A stretch of 64,000 bases of DNA from Bacteroidota bacterium (GCA_021324735.1 JAJPIO010000013.1:58582-122581); one strand, 5' to 3'; shown: positions 55,901 to 63,634, counted from the first letter of the stretch. Notes: generated by a model from the sequence alone, not told the origin. Program-made: numbers and translations.

Positions 55901-55936
55901 ATCAAGGGACAAGCATCTTGCCTTCGAGCTGTTCAT
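52934..55936 (-). CDS. Secreted protein with T9SS type B (gliding-motility-like) C-terminal domain
   Basis: 1000 residues. The first 40 residues are basic and Cys-containing, and a hydrophobic signal (about 43-66, TALFSILFLILSSLSVFSP) follows; a shorter start would be more usual but no Met is available. The middle shows Ig-like and SprB-type pieces: a CxxA.P.C.....N.WY....GRN..E region (about 335-470) and a PKD/SprB-like stretch (about 705-830: NQSICRSS, YLWEPGGQTTAQI, TYTLTVTG.GC, TVTWSPGG). The end matches the CHU_C type B domain: VPNAFTPNGDGLNDYFDI, YEFKVWNRWGEVV, HWDGT, YRWTLDFYSC. It is the only type B sorting signal in the window. Confidence 0.9.
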   Translation of the reverse strand: MNSSKARCLSLDYSLCPKNLFRLRIGRRDFNLIVRPATARRSTALFSILFLILSSLSVFSPKLSAHSTEYLQSTDPFCHSALLNSTIDLRDILYPVPDITCPTIRNVNVVCDSLDADGHEIYTISFGIADGTIDSMGISSPDGFFSPSTFYNVTNSTTITTTFSSTSGNRWIKLVYKSTVTDSCICCIMIQLPLCSHSTGKMKVALQDLECAGFDKNGDSVYNFVLGIDNYTGDQKSLSVSSSQATVNYFGPSIIPFNSTTTVSGQITAIGISSLGLDVHLLPDTVDTGADSVLSLSLPSGCDAGYASAIEAPEQTEELLPANQPEQDCSNAIPVCRQSYVQNNWYQGAGRNTNEIGGATCLLAGEKNSVWYIFTTQSAGTFGFTLNQGNNDYDFALYDITGTTCAALPNLIPVRCNYSARTGVNNPNTGLQCDTIFGGNLSYSAGQPPMMPGINVTANRTYVLLISNWSVPSNGYTLTFCGTASIINNTPPSISAVSSLTCAGNTILVTLNKPVLCSTISRNGTGWSITGPTAITVSGADGVNCTANGYTSQVLLHLKFSASSNCGNYTLSATNTNTITDLCGNHLTSGSHAFSTAAAVASFTLQKTTYCAGDDIVMDGSASLNADRFMVGILEIDKNGAWHSEDQFWTINQAPGSSIDLTQLLQSHNKQFNCGSHYRIKLAVQNCCTNWSEHVVFIQIKCPVIDPGPNQSICRSSLHSVTLGTAAVSGQTYLWEPGGQTTAQIIVLPSQTTTYTLTVTGNGCTQTAQVTVFVIENPTVSIVQSGPDVCTQIQTLTAVTSGGGGGTVTWSPGGSHAQSIRAVQIDSLGQSTTYTVTYSTPCGNAVASITPPCRAHYIPHGLYSWNASDFLVPNAFTPNGDGLNDYFDITDQTAANHCQRLPYDAVRYEFKVWNRWGEVVTDKNVTSSTGFANQTVPHWDGTATDHYHYKCHWYDDLFGPSCKGQPGWKLPSDLYRWTLDFYSCTGSWLGELGGYLFDLY

Positions 55937-56296
55937 AGGTGCAATATATTAAGTGCTTCACCTGTAAAACGAATATGCCAGCACTCGCCTGACAGGGAAA
56001 AATTTTTTTGAGATTTTTTTTTACAAGTAAGGCTTGTTTTTTATCCCATTCTACAGCGTGCCTGAGCAGCTTGAAGCTTCTAATTGGCTTGCGAAACTAC
56101 GACGATTATTATAAAAGGATATAAGTGTTAACTTTGAGGGCGGGGTTGGAAGCCAAAAAGCTGTCCTTGTTGCCAAAGTGTTGCAAAACAACATGACCAA
56201 AGAGCTCAAGCTATTGCTATTTAACAAATTGGGGTTAATAGCGAGCACTCGGTCCCGGAGTACCACAAGCTCCTATCAATCTCAGCTCACTGATGA
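55937..56296. other. AT-rich non-coding stretch
   Basis: Contains long T tracts (about 56002-56042) with a weak ACAAG/CTTGT hairpin, and the TTGTTGCCA...GTGTTGC motif at 56164-56188. Reading frames here are short and unconvincing. Confidence 0.4.
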
Positions 56297-57317
56297 TCAT
56301 CAAAACCTCAGCAGCGGCTTTGTGTTGTTGCCTGGCTTATTTTCGTTAATAAATACATTAGTGTCGGCATGTGCCTTCCACTCGCAATACTTGGTATCTG
56401 CAGCGGGGCTATTGAAATGTTTTTCGGCCACGTGGAGAACTACGCTTTTGGCGTCCTCGCCTGCACAATATTCCTGATAACGTTGTACCGTTTTCTCGAA
56501 CAGAAAACAAGTGTGTTAGTACTGATTGTAATTTATTTTTTCACTTTTAAGGCCCATATTATCGCGATTCTCTTCGTGCCAGCAGTGTGTGTTGCCCTCG
56601 CCATGGAGTATCTGCGAAAACGATCGCTTGCCATGAGCAGATCGGTTCTGACTATGATTGTTGGTGGATCGTTATTATGTGGGATTGCTCTCTACTTTTT
56701 CGTTTTCCATTCGTGGAATGAGCCGTATGCCTTGAGGACAGGTCGTCAATTTTCGACCGCATTCCCCACGCGCTTCGCGACGCTCGTGTCCGGTCTCGAA
56801 CCAAGAAACCCGGGCAATGATGATGAACTTGCAAGCATGATGTCTCGCCTCGCAAGCTATTACGCCTACATAAACCAGGGTGACTCTGCGATCATCTGGG
56901 CTAAGAGGGCAACAGAGGCAAATTCACACGTTGGGAAATATGTGATGGACCTTGCGGCATTTTACGTGCAGTACGATAGGTTGAAAGAGGCGTCTAGAAT
57001 CCTAGAAGGTTTGCCGGAAGCGCCGACTGAGCGGACGAACTCCGATCTTGCTGAGATATGTCCCAATTGGGTGCTATAGTCTGCTTGGAGATGATGCCTC
57101 GACGGTCAAGTGGGCTTTAGAGGCAAGATGTAGAGATTCTCTAAACCTTAAGTACACCTATGATCTCGCTGACTATTTCATGCAGTCCAATCGCCCGGAA
57201 TCGGCTTCGCGGTTATTACAGGAAGTACCTGTTGATTCACTCTCAATAAACACTCTGGCGTCAATAGCGCTCGCGGAAGCTGAAACGCACGGCCCTCCCG
57301 TATTTATACTGTGCTAA
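56297..57317 (+). pseudogene. Broken multi-pass membrane/TPR protein gene
   Basis: Open from 56297 in one frame (ATG at 56369) to a stop at 57079, then continuing in another frame to 57317 after a shift near 57060. The first part has three or four membrane helices with GAIEMFFGHVENYAFGV, a style seen in integral-membrane glycosyltransferase-like proteins. Then TPR-like helices follow (RLASYYAYINQGDSAIIWAK, LAAFYVQYDRLKEASRILEG). The second frame continues the TPR pattern (LADYFMQSNRPESASRLLQE). The N-terminal catalytic half is missing, so it is truncated as well as frameshifted. It lies at the right end of the candidate element. Confidence 0.6.
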
Positions 57318-57815
57318 ATCTTTGGCACAGCAAATCGAAATAATTGATACCCTCATCCACGAAATGAGCGGGACAAGCACACACTAAACCACACCGGATG
57401 GGGCGAATTACAAACTTTGTGAGTGATAGGGAAAAATGGTTTAACCGATTTGTGTTGCAAGTGTAGCGACTGGGGCGAATCGCCGTAGTTTTTGACCTGC
57501 GAATCACCGAGCCTCTACGGAGAGATTATGGCTCAAATTAAATCTAGGGGAGACACACTCAACGTATGAGTAACTCCCACAAGTCAGGGAAGGCAAATTC
57601 ACACGTTTCGGAATTGGCTAGACGCGTCAACCGGCCATTCGAAATCGGAAACAGAAGTTAATTCTCGTTTTTGAACAAATTTGTTGCTCTATGGTGTAAT
57701 CGTGCACTTTCACATCCTATTTCGGAGAATTTGTTGCTACAGTGTTGCCAAGCCTTTCAAAATGGATAATTTGGAAAGGCAATAATGTATTGAAATACAA
57801 GAGCTTATAGGACTT
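57318..57815. other. Non-coding stretch before the tRNA-Ser gene
   Basis: No gene is supported. It carries two partial copies of the TTTGTTGC motif (57678-57700 and 57728-57753) that also occurs near the left end of the candidate element, as expected for integrase-binding arm sites or remnants of a lost gene. Confidence 0.35.
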
Positions 57816-57846
57816 TTCTGCGGAAGGCCCGAGATTCGAACTCGGA
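57816..57846 (-). repeat. Candidate right attachment site within tRNA-Ser
   Basis: 31 bp of T-arm, acceptor strand and five flanking bases, repeated at 35509-35539 with one mismatch and the same orientation. The tRNA's 3' end points into the element, the arrangement normal for islands inserted at the 3' end of tRNA genes. Confidence 0.7.
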
Positions 57847-57902
57847 AGTCCTTGCGGACGGCAGTTTTCAAGACTGCTGCAGTACCATTGTGCCAGCCTT
57901 CC
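57821..57902 (-). tRNA. tRNA-Ser(UGA)
   Basis: 82 nt that fold as a class II tRNA. The acceptor GGAAGGC pairs with GCCTTCC, the discriminator is G as in serine tRNAs, and CCA is not encoded. The anticodon arm is GCAGT-CTTGAAA-ACTGC with anticodon TGA. A long variable arm (GTCC..GGAC) and T-loop TTCGAAT are present. It is intact and at the border of the region with duplicated 3' end. Confidence 0.95.
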
Positions 57903-58025
57903 AAAATACTTGCGTCAATTCTTTCCCGGACGTGGCAAAAATCGCGCTTTCTTCAGGCGCGCACACAACGGCGTCATTACAGTGGATGTTCCGATGACCC
58001 ATTTTTTGGTGGTTGAAAAAAATCT

Positions 58026-58062
58026 ACCGTAAAGATTCTTGAACTTGCCGTAAATATCTTAC
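58026..58062 (+). promoter_or_regulatory. Direct repeats of CCGTAAA spaced 21 bp
   Basis: CCGTAAAGATTCTT begins at 58027 and CCGTAAATATCTTA at 58048: two helical turns apart. The same heptamer occurs in both arms of the palindrome before the ric gene (58473-58495). Candidate operator sites. Confidence 0.4.
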
Positions 58063-58164
58063 TCCGTTTTTACGAATGCCAAAAGCTTGAGTGCTCAAAA
58101 AATGGCGGTTTCAGCACATCTGGTAAAATTGGCTATTAGTGGCATAATACTTTAGATAGACGTA

Positions 58165-58289
58165 ATCAGAACAACGACAAAAGAAAAAGGGAGGCCCAAA
58201 ACGATTTGCATTCCGATGACAAGTCCTCCCTAAAAGACGACAAGAAAAAGGCGACAAAGGGGCGGTGAATACCGCTCCTTTCTTTTTTT
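58165..58289 (+). ncRNA. Candidate small RNA ending in a terminator
   Basis: A stretch without a reading frame of note holds a GGGAGG...CCTCCC long-range stem (about 58189-58230), purine-rich single-stranded parts (GACAAGAAAAAGGCGACAAA) and ends in a perfect-looking terminator at 58256-58289. No protein gene lies upstream on this strand to use that terminator, since the tRNA is on the other strand. No known RNA family is recognised. The promoter is not identified. Confidence 0.42.
58256..58289 (+). terminator. Rho-independent terminator
   Basis: AAAGGGGCGGT-GAAT-ACCGCTCCTTT stem (one G-T pair) followed by TCTTTTTTT. Confidence 0.82.
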
Positions 58290-58472
58290 ACCCCCCGAAA
58301 ACTCGCGATCCTGAACGGCTTTGGTCCCTCATGCTTCACGGCACAGCTTTTTCCCTATAGTATACCGAGAGACAAAAAATTTGACAATCATAGCGAGAAA
58401 TCCAAGGAATCAGCCTCAATATCCGGCATTTCTCGCAACGATAGCTTCTTGACACCGGAAGGATTCTTCCAC

Positions 58473-58495
58473 GACCGTAAAATTTCTTTACGGTC
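58473..58495. promoter_or_regulatory. Palindromic operator candidate upstream of ric
   Basis: GACCGTAAA and TTTACGGTC, 9-bp arms around ATTTC, lie 43-65 bp before the ric start codon. There is no T tract after it, so it is more likely a protein-binding site than a terminator. The half-site CCGTAAA matches the direct repeats at 58027 and 58048. Confidence 0.5.
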
Positions 58496-58537
58496 GCGTT
58501 CATTCTTCCGGCGTCGGCAGCGGAAGGAAAATGCCTC

Positions 58538-59299
58538 ATGCGAACGCGCAGCATAAAAGAGATGGTACTCGAACAAGGCGCCTTAGCCCATCTCTTTGAA
58601 CGGTTAGGAATTGATTATAGCATCGAAGCAGACCAAACGCTCGAAGAGGCCTGTGCTAAAAAAGGCCTCGATTTCGATAGCGTCCTCCTCGATATACGCA
58701 CGCTCGAAAGTACCCGGTCGTACAGCTTTTTACACTGCGACCTCTGGGACGTCGAGTTCTTAATAGAATACATCGTCGAGAATCATCATCGGTATCTCAA
58801 AGAGACGATCCCGATCCTCGCGGCTCAACTTCGGAAGCTCATCGCTGCTCAGGGGGACGAGTATCCGTACCTGCGGCCGGTTTCGATGCTCTTCGAAGGT
58901 TCGGCGCACGAGTTCGAACAGCATATGCGTAAAGAGGAGATGATCCTCTTTCCGTATCTCAAGTCATTAGCCTCGGCCAAAGAATTCAGCCGCCGGCGTC
59001 CGATGGCACCATTCCATTCGGTCGAGAGCCCACTGAAGAAAATGGAAGAAGAGCATCGCGAGACCGCACAAGTGCTCAACCGCATTCGAGGCTTGCTTTC
59101 CGATTTCAAAGTACCACACGGTGCGACCCCCATGCACCATGCCGTCATAAAAGGGCTGCAGGCGTTGATCAAGGACCTGCACCAGCATATCCACTTAGAG
59201 AACAACATGCTCTTTCCGAGAGCGCGTGCGCTCGAGAAGTACTTTGCGAACGGCCCGACAGAACCGTACCCGGAAGAGACCCATAGTTTACACCAATGA
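58538..59299 (+). CDS. ric: Iron-sulfur cluster repair di-iron protein (RIC/YtfE/ScdA family)
   Basis: 253 residues. Repairs Fe-S clusters damaged by nitric oxide or oxidants in E. coli and S. aureus. The hemerythrin-like four-helix part carries the expected metal ligands: ENHHRYL (about 87-93), HEFEQHMRKEE (about 128-138), EEEHRE and HQHIHLENNMLFPR near the C-terminus. The N-terminal ScdA_N domain (1-60) is present (MVLEQGALAHLFERLGIDYS), but the conserved Cys pair that usually follows the GIDY motif is absent. So the sensor/thiol part differs from the classical family. It lies 129 bp upstream of hemN, same direction. Confidence 0.9.
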   Translation: MRTRSIKEMVLEQGALAHLFERLGIDYSIEADQTLEEACAKKGLDFDSVLLDIRTLESTRSYSFLHCDLWDVEFLIEYIVENHHRYLKETIPILAAQLRKLIAAQGDEYPYLRPVSMLFEGSAHEFEQHMRKEEMILFPYLKSLASAKEFSRRRPMAPFHSVESPLKKMEEEHRETAQVLNRIRGLLSDFKVPHGATPMHHAVIKGLQALIKDLHQHIHLENNMLFPRARALEKYFANGPTEPYPEETHSLHQ

Positions 59300-59428
59300 G
59301 CCGCATACCTTTACCCCGAATAGAAGGCTCTTCGCCCGCAAGCTCTTTGCCTGGAAGTTCTCAACTTCTAAGCAGCGCATGGGCTATATTGTTTTTTGTA
59401 GCAGATCGCCACTTATAACGTCACGGAA

Positions 59429-60883
59429 ATGCCAGCAATAGCGAACGTAAAGCCACTATCACGGTCCGAACGAAATCGGAAACCACCGCCACGCCGCGAA
59501 ATTCCAAATCAAGGTGAGCTCGTTCGCTTATTCCAGAAATATGATATTCAGGCGCCGCGCTACACGAGCTATCCGCCCGCTACAGAATTTTCGCGCGCGT
59601 TCGATTCTTCCTCGTATGCCGATCATATCGTTCGGGTGACTCGGGAATCTCCGGACCAGGAGATCTCGATCTACGTGCACTTGCCGTTCTGCGACACACT
59701 CTGTTACTTCTGCGGCTGCACGATGGTGATCTCGAATAATAGAGAGAAGATCGCAGAATACATAGAATACTTAAAGCGTGAGATCACTCTGACCGCCGAG
59801 CTGCTGGAGAACGACCCGGTAGTAGTGCAAATGCACTGGGGCGGCGGAAGCCCGACGCATCTATTGCCTCACGAGATCGAAGACCTGGGCACACACATCC
59901 GCAATACGTTTCACTTCTCACCGGAGGCAGAAGTTTCCATCGAGATCGATCCGCGCGGATTGACGGAGGACCATATCCGTGCAATGCGGACCGTCGGATT
60001 CAATCGAGCGTCGGTCGGCGTACAGGATTTCAACGACGATGTACAGGTTGCCGTCAATCGCGTGCAGCCGCGCTCGATGACCGAGCAAGTCATCGGCTGG
60101 TGCCGAGAGGCAGGAATGTCGAGCATCAATCTCGATCTCATTTACGGGCTTCCGTACCAGACGACCGAGACATTCAAGAATACGCTCGATATTATTCGAG
60201 AGATCTCGCCGGACCGCATCGCGGTCTATAACTTCGCGCATGTGCCGTGGATCAAGCCGCACCAGAATCTCATTCAGATCGAGACTTTGCCCGTAGCTTC
60301 AACCAAACTCGCATTGCTCGAACTCACCGTGCAGGAGCTCTCCCACGGCGGATATGAATATCTCGGTATGGATCATTTCGCCAAGCCGGAGGATACACTC
60401 GTCGAAGCGCAACGCACGCAGACACTTCACCGAAATTTCCAGGGCTATTCGACGCTGGGGGGTAAAGATCTCTTCGGGTTCGGCATCTCCGCTATTGGCC
60501 GCATCGAGCAGGCCTTCGCGCAGAACGTAAAAGAACTACCAGATTACTACCGCATGATCGAAGCCGAGCGCTTACCGATCGAGCGAGGATATACCCTGAA
60601 CGCGGACGATCAGCTTCGAGAGCATGTGATCATGCAGTTGATGTGCAACCTCCGCGTCGAAAAAAGCGAGATCGAACGCTTGTACGAAATTGATTTTGAC
60701 GAGTACTTTGCATCATCCCTCCAGGGATTGCGAAGTCTCGAATCCGATGGTCTGTGTAAACTGGAGCCCGATGCGATCACCGTAACCGACCTGGGTCGAT
60801 TTTTCCTCAGAAATATTGCAGTTCAGTTCGATGCTTACATTGCAAAAGCAGCAGGTCAGAAAGTCTTTTCGAGGGCCGTATGA
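59429..60883 (+). CDS. hemN: Oxygen-independent coproporphyrinogen III oxidase (radical SAM)
   Basis: 484 residues. Converts coproporphyrinogen III to protoporphyrinogen IX in heme synthesis without oxygen. The radical-SAM cluster motif is Cys88-x3-Cys92-x2-Cys95-x-Cys97 (FCDTLCYFCGC), preceded by APRYTSYPPATEF and followed by HWGGGSPTHL and DLIYGLPYQT, all hallmarks of true HemN. An N-terminal extension of about 30 basic residues precedes the conserved part; no other start is better. It overlaps the following kinase gene by 4 bp (ATGA), so these genes are co-translated. Confidence 0.97.
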   Translation: MPAIANVKPLSRSERNRKPPPRREIPNQGELVRLFQKYDIQAPRYTSYPPATEFSRAFDSSSYADHIVRVTRESPDQEISIYVHLPFCDTLCYFCGCTMVISNNREKIAEYIEYLKREITLTAELLENDPVVVQMHWGGGSPTHLLPHEIEDLGTHIRNTFHFSPEAEVSIEIDPRGLTEDHIRAMRTVGFNRASVGVQDFNDDVQVAVNRVQPRSMTEQVIGWCREAGMSSINLDLIYGLPYQTTETFKNTLDIIREISPDRIAVYNFAHVPWIKPHQNLIQIETLPVASTKLALLELTVQELSHGGYEYLGMDHFAKPEDTLVEAQRTQTLHRNFQGYSTLGGKDLFGFGISAIGRIEQAFAQNVKELPDYYRMIEAERLPIERGYTLNADDQLREHVIMQLMCNLRVEKSEIERLYEIDFDEYFASSLQGLRSLESDGLCKLEPDAITVTDLGRFFLRNIAVQFDAYIAKAAGQKVFSRAV

Positions 60884-62094
60884 GTAATGGAGTGAATTTA
60901 CAAGAGACTTTGTCTGGCATAGACGCCAACGGTATCTCCGCCACGTCAGCGAGTGATATCGAGGCTGGTCGCCTTGCTATTCTAAAAGCTATGCCTCAGA
61001 CGGAAAGCGCCTTACTTCGCTGGGCATTTGAGCATTCATCGGATGGAATGCTGATCACGGATGCCAAAGGAGTGATCCGCATGGTCAATGATGCGTTCGT
61101 TCGAATGTTCGGATTTTCCCGCGAAGAGATCGTCGGTCAACGGACCGGATTTTTACGTTCTCAATATTCTACTCAGGATTTTTACGAGTCGATGTGGCGC
61201 TCGCTTCGAGACCGCGGCGAGTGGAAAGGCGAGATCATCAATCGCACCAAGCACGGTTCGGAAAAAACGTGTTTTCTTACCATTACTTCTATTGTTTCCG
61301 AAGCTGGTGAACGCTTAGGGTTCTTAGGAGTCGAGATCGACCTAACGGAGCGCAAGCGCCTCGAATCGCAGATCATTCAGGGCGAGAAACTCTCCGCGAT
61401 CGGCGAAAGCGTTGCGACGCTCGTGCACGAGATACGCAATCCGCTAAACGGCATTGCGATGAATATCTACATGCTCGAATCCAGCGCGGAAAGTGAAGCG
61501 CACTGGACCGAAGAAGAGCGCGAGTCCATCCGGCTTATCAGCCGCGAAGCGCGACGCCTCGAGGGGCTTGTCAAGAATGTACTTACCTACGCGCGCAACG
61601 TCGACCTGCGGTACGAGCGCGTTCTCCTTTCCAAGTTTTTAGAAGAATTAGAAGAGCTGTTACTCTTCCAGGCAGAACAGCGCGATGTAACGCTGAAGGT
61701 CGAGATCGACCACGATAAGCTTACCGGGCGTTTCGACCCCGATCAAATGAAGCAAGTGATGCTGAATTTGGTACAGAACGCGATCGAAGCGGCCGAGCAA
61801 AGCGATCAACGGTTGGTCAACGTTTCGGCAAGCGCCCGCGAAGATTCCTCCTGGCGAACGATCAGCTCTTCCGGCAAAGTACTATTGCTCGAAGTAGCGA
61901 ACAGTGGTCCTCCGATCACCGAAGAGGTTCGCTCGCGGTTGTTCAAACCATTTTTCACGACCAAGTCCAAAGGGCTGGGTCTCGGGCTCGCGACGAGTGC
62001 CAAGATCGTCCGTCAGCATCATGGCATCGTCGACGTACAACCGGCATTAGCACCTCCATACTCGACCGTGTTTACCGTAGCACTCCCGGCATAA
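60880..62094 (+). CDS. PAS-domain histidine kinase (NtrB-like), cytoplasmic
   Basis: 404 residues, no membrane helix. A PAS domain (about 45-155: SSDGMLITDAKGVIRMVNDA ... GFLGVEIDLTERK) is followed by HisKA with His183 (LVHEIRNPLNGI) and a HATPase domain (N box LNLVQNAIEAAEQ, G2 GLGLGLATSAK). The PAS may bind a small ligand or heme, but no ligand residue is obvious. It overlaps hemN and is 34 bp before the NtrC-type regulator, which is its likely partner. The operon suggests sensing of redox, oxygen or heme state, which is inference. Confidence 0.93.
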   Translation: MSNGVNLQETLSGIDANGISATSASDIEAGRLAILKAMPQTESALLRWAFEHSSDGMLITDAKGVIRMVNDAFVRMFGFSREEIVGQRTGFLRSQYSTQDFYESMWRSLRDRGEWKGEIINRTKHGSEKTCFLTITSIVSEAGERLGFLGVEIDLTERKRLESQIIQGEKLSAIGESVATLVHEIRNPLNGIAMNIYMLESSAESEAHWTEEERESIRLISREARRLEGLVKNVLTYARNVDLRYERVLLSKFLEELEELLLFQAEQRDVTLKVEIDHDKLTGRFDPDQMKQVMLNLVQNAIEAAEQSDQRLVNVSASAREDSSWRTISSSGKVLLLEVANSGPPITEEVRSRLFKPFFTTKSKGLGLGLATSAKIVRQHHGIVDVQPALAPPYSTVFTVALPA

Positions 62095-62128
62095 TGTTTT
62101 ACCTCGAATATCCCCTAAAGGTGAAGGC

Positions 62129-63607
62129 ATGAACGAACATGCGAATTTGGGCGGCCATGGCATGGGTCATGCAGTACCCCACATAGACAAACGTATTCTC
62201 GTAATCGACGACGATGTGACCGCGCGCCGCACCCTCGAGCGGTTCCTCACACGCGAAGGCTTTACTGTTTCCACCGCTGCCAACGGCAACGAAGGCTTGC
62301 TCGCCGTGCAGGTCGACCAACCCGACCTCATCCTATCCGATATTTATATGCCGGGCATGAGCGGACTCGAACTGCAGGCGAAAGTACATGAATTCGCCCC
62401 GCAGATCACCATCATTCTTATGACCGGTCAGGACGATATGCCGACGACGGTCAAAGCAATGCAGCAGGGCGCGTATGATTATCTGACCAAGCCGATCGAC
62501 CTCGAGCGACTCAAGAAGATCTTAGCTCGACTTATCGAAACGCAGCAACTCAGCGAGCAGCTCGATCTTCACCGCAAGACCGAAGCAGAAGAATACAAGC
62601 TCGAGAATGTACTGGTGGGTCGCAGCCCGCAGATGCTCGAGATCTACAAGACGATCGGCAGTGTAACACGCTCGCGTGTTACGGTGCTTATCGAAGGTGA
62701 ATCGGGTACCGGTAAAGAGCTGATCGCCCGCGCGATCCATTTCAATTCGCCGTGGCGCGATGAGCCGTTCATTGCTGTCAACTGCACGGCCCTTGCCGAG
62801 ACGCTCCTCGAAAGCGAGCTCTTCGGTCATGTGAAAGGATCGTTCACCGGCGCTACATCCGACAAGCGCGGTAAATTCGAGCTTGCTCGTAATGGTACGA
62901 TCTTCTTGGATGAGATCGGCGAAATTTCTCCGACGCTGCAAGTGAAGTTACTGCGCGTTCTGCAGGAGCGCGAGTTCGAGCGTGTAGGTGGTGAAAAGAC
63001 ACTGCCGATGAACGCGCGTATCATCGCCGCGACGAACCGAGACCTGAAGAAGGAAGTCGAAGAAGGACGCTTCCGTGAGGACCTTTACTACCGACTCAAC
63101 GTCGTATCGATCAAGGCGCCGCCACTGCGCGAGCGCAAGGAAGATATTCCGATCCTTGTAAAGAATTTGCTCCGCAAGATCAACGAAGAGCTGCACACGA
63201 AAGTGTACAAGGTTTCGGAGACAGCGATGGAGCGTATTCAGAAGCACAACTGGTCGGGTAACGTGCGCGAATTAGAGAATGTACTTACGCGCTCCGTGGT
63301 ACTTTCGAAATCGGATGTGATCGATGAATCCGTTTTACCAACGACGAACGATACACCGCAGCAGAATAGCCATTACGAATGGAACCGCTCGCTCGCCGAA
63401 GTAGAGCGCGAGCATATTCGTATCGTGCTCGATGCCGTACATGGCAATCGCACGGAAGCGGCGCGTATCCTCGGCATCTCGAAACCGACGCTCTACGCGA
63501 AACTGCCGAACGCTACCAAGCACGAAGACAAAGGCAACAACGGCGGCGAACACCACACCGATATGCCGCCAGCCTGGGTCTCAGCGGAGAAAGCAAATCA
63601 TCATTAG
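62129..63607 (+). CDS. NtrC-type sigma-54-dependent response regulator
   Basis: 492 residues. Receiver (about 21-140) with D27-D29, phospho-acceptor Asp71 ([11 protein letters not shown]) and KP at 121-122. The AAA+ domain (about 160-390) has Walker A GESGTGKE and Walker B LDEIGE; the sigma-54-contact loop reads GSFTGA (237-242), with Ser in place of the usual first Ala. The C-terminal Fis-type HTH is [21 protein letters not shown], followed by a 30-residue charged/His tail. Paired with the kinase directly upstream. Confidence 0.95.
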   Translation: MNEHANLGGHGMGHAVPHIDKRILVIDDDVTARRTLERFLTREGFTVSTAANGNEGLLAVQVDQPDLILSDIYMPGMSGLELQAKVHEFAPQITIILMTGQDDMPTTVKAMQQGAYDYLTKPIDLERLKKILARLIETQQLSEQLDLHRKTEAEEYKLENVLVGRSPQMLEIYKTIGSVTRSRVTVLIEGESGTGKELIARAIHFNSPWRDEPFIAVNCTALAETLLESELFGHVKGSFTGATSDKRGKFELARNGTIFLDEIGEISPTLQVKLLRVLQEREFERVGGEKTLPMNARIIAATNRDLKKEVEEGRFREDLYYRLNVVSIKAPPLRERKEDIPILVKNLLRKINEELHTKVYKVSETAMERIQKHNWSGNVRELENVLTRSVVLSKSDVIDESVLPTTNDTPQQNSHYEWNRSLAEVEREHIRIVLDAVHGNRTEAARILGISKPTLYAKLPNATKHEDKGNNGGEHHTDMPPAWVSAEKANHH

Positions 63608-63611
63608 CGGC

Positions 63612-63634
63612 GTAGGTCGAGCGTCCCGCTCGAC
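63612..63634. repeat. Short palindromic repeat, GTAGGTCGAGCG type, copy 1
   Basis: Begins GTAGGTCGAGCG and closes with the complementary CGCTCGAC; a close copy lies at 63849-63872. Confidence 0.7.

Noticed and set aside
56178..56477. Separate 99-residue gene before the broken membrane/TPR gene
   Set aside because: Out of frame with it and overlapping; no recognisable sequence. It is treated as decayed DNA.
35540..57815. Active prophage or conjugative element
   Set aside because: No integrase, terminase, capsid, relaxase or type IV secretion gene is visible; the fibre-like protein has a signal peptide and belongs to the secreted-protein class.
58129..58150. Sigma-70 promoter (TTGGCT ... TAATAC) for the candidate small RNA
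   Set aside because: The spacer is only 10 bp, too short for a working -35/-10 pair.
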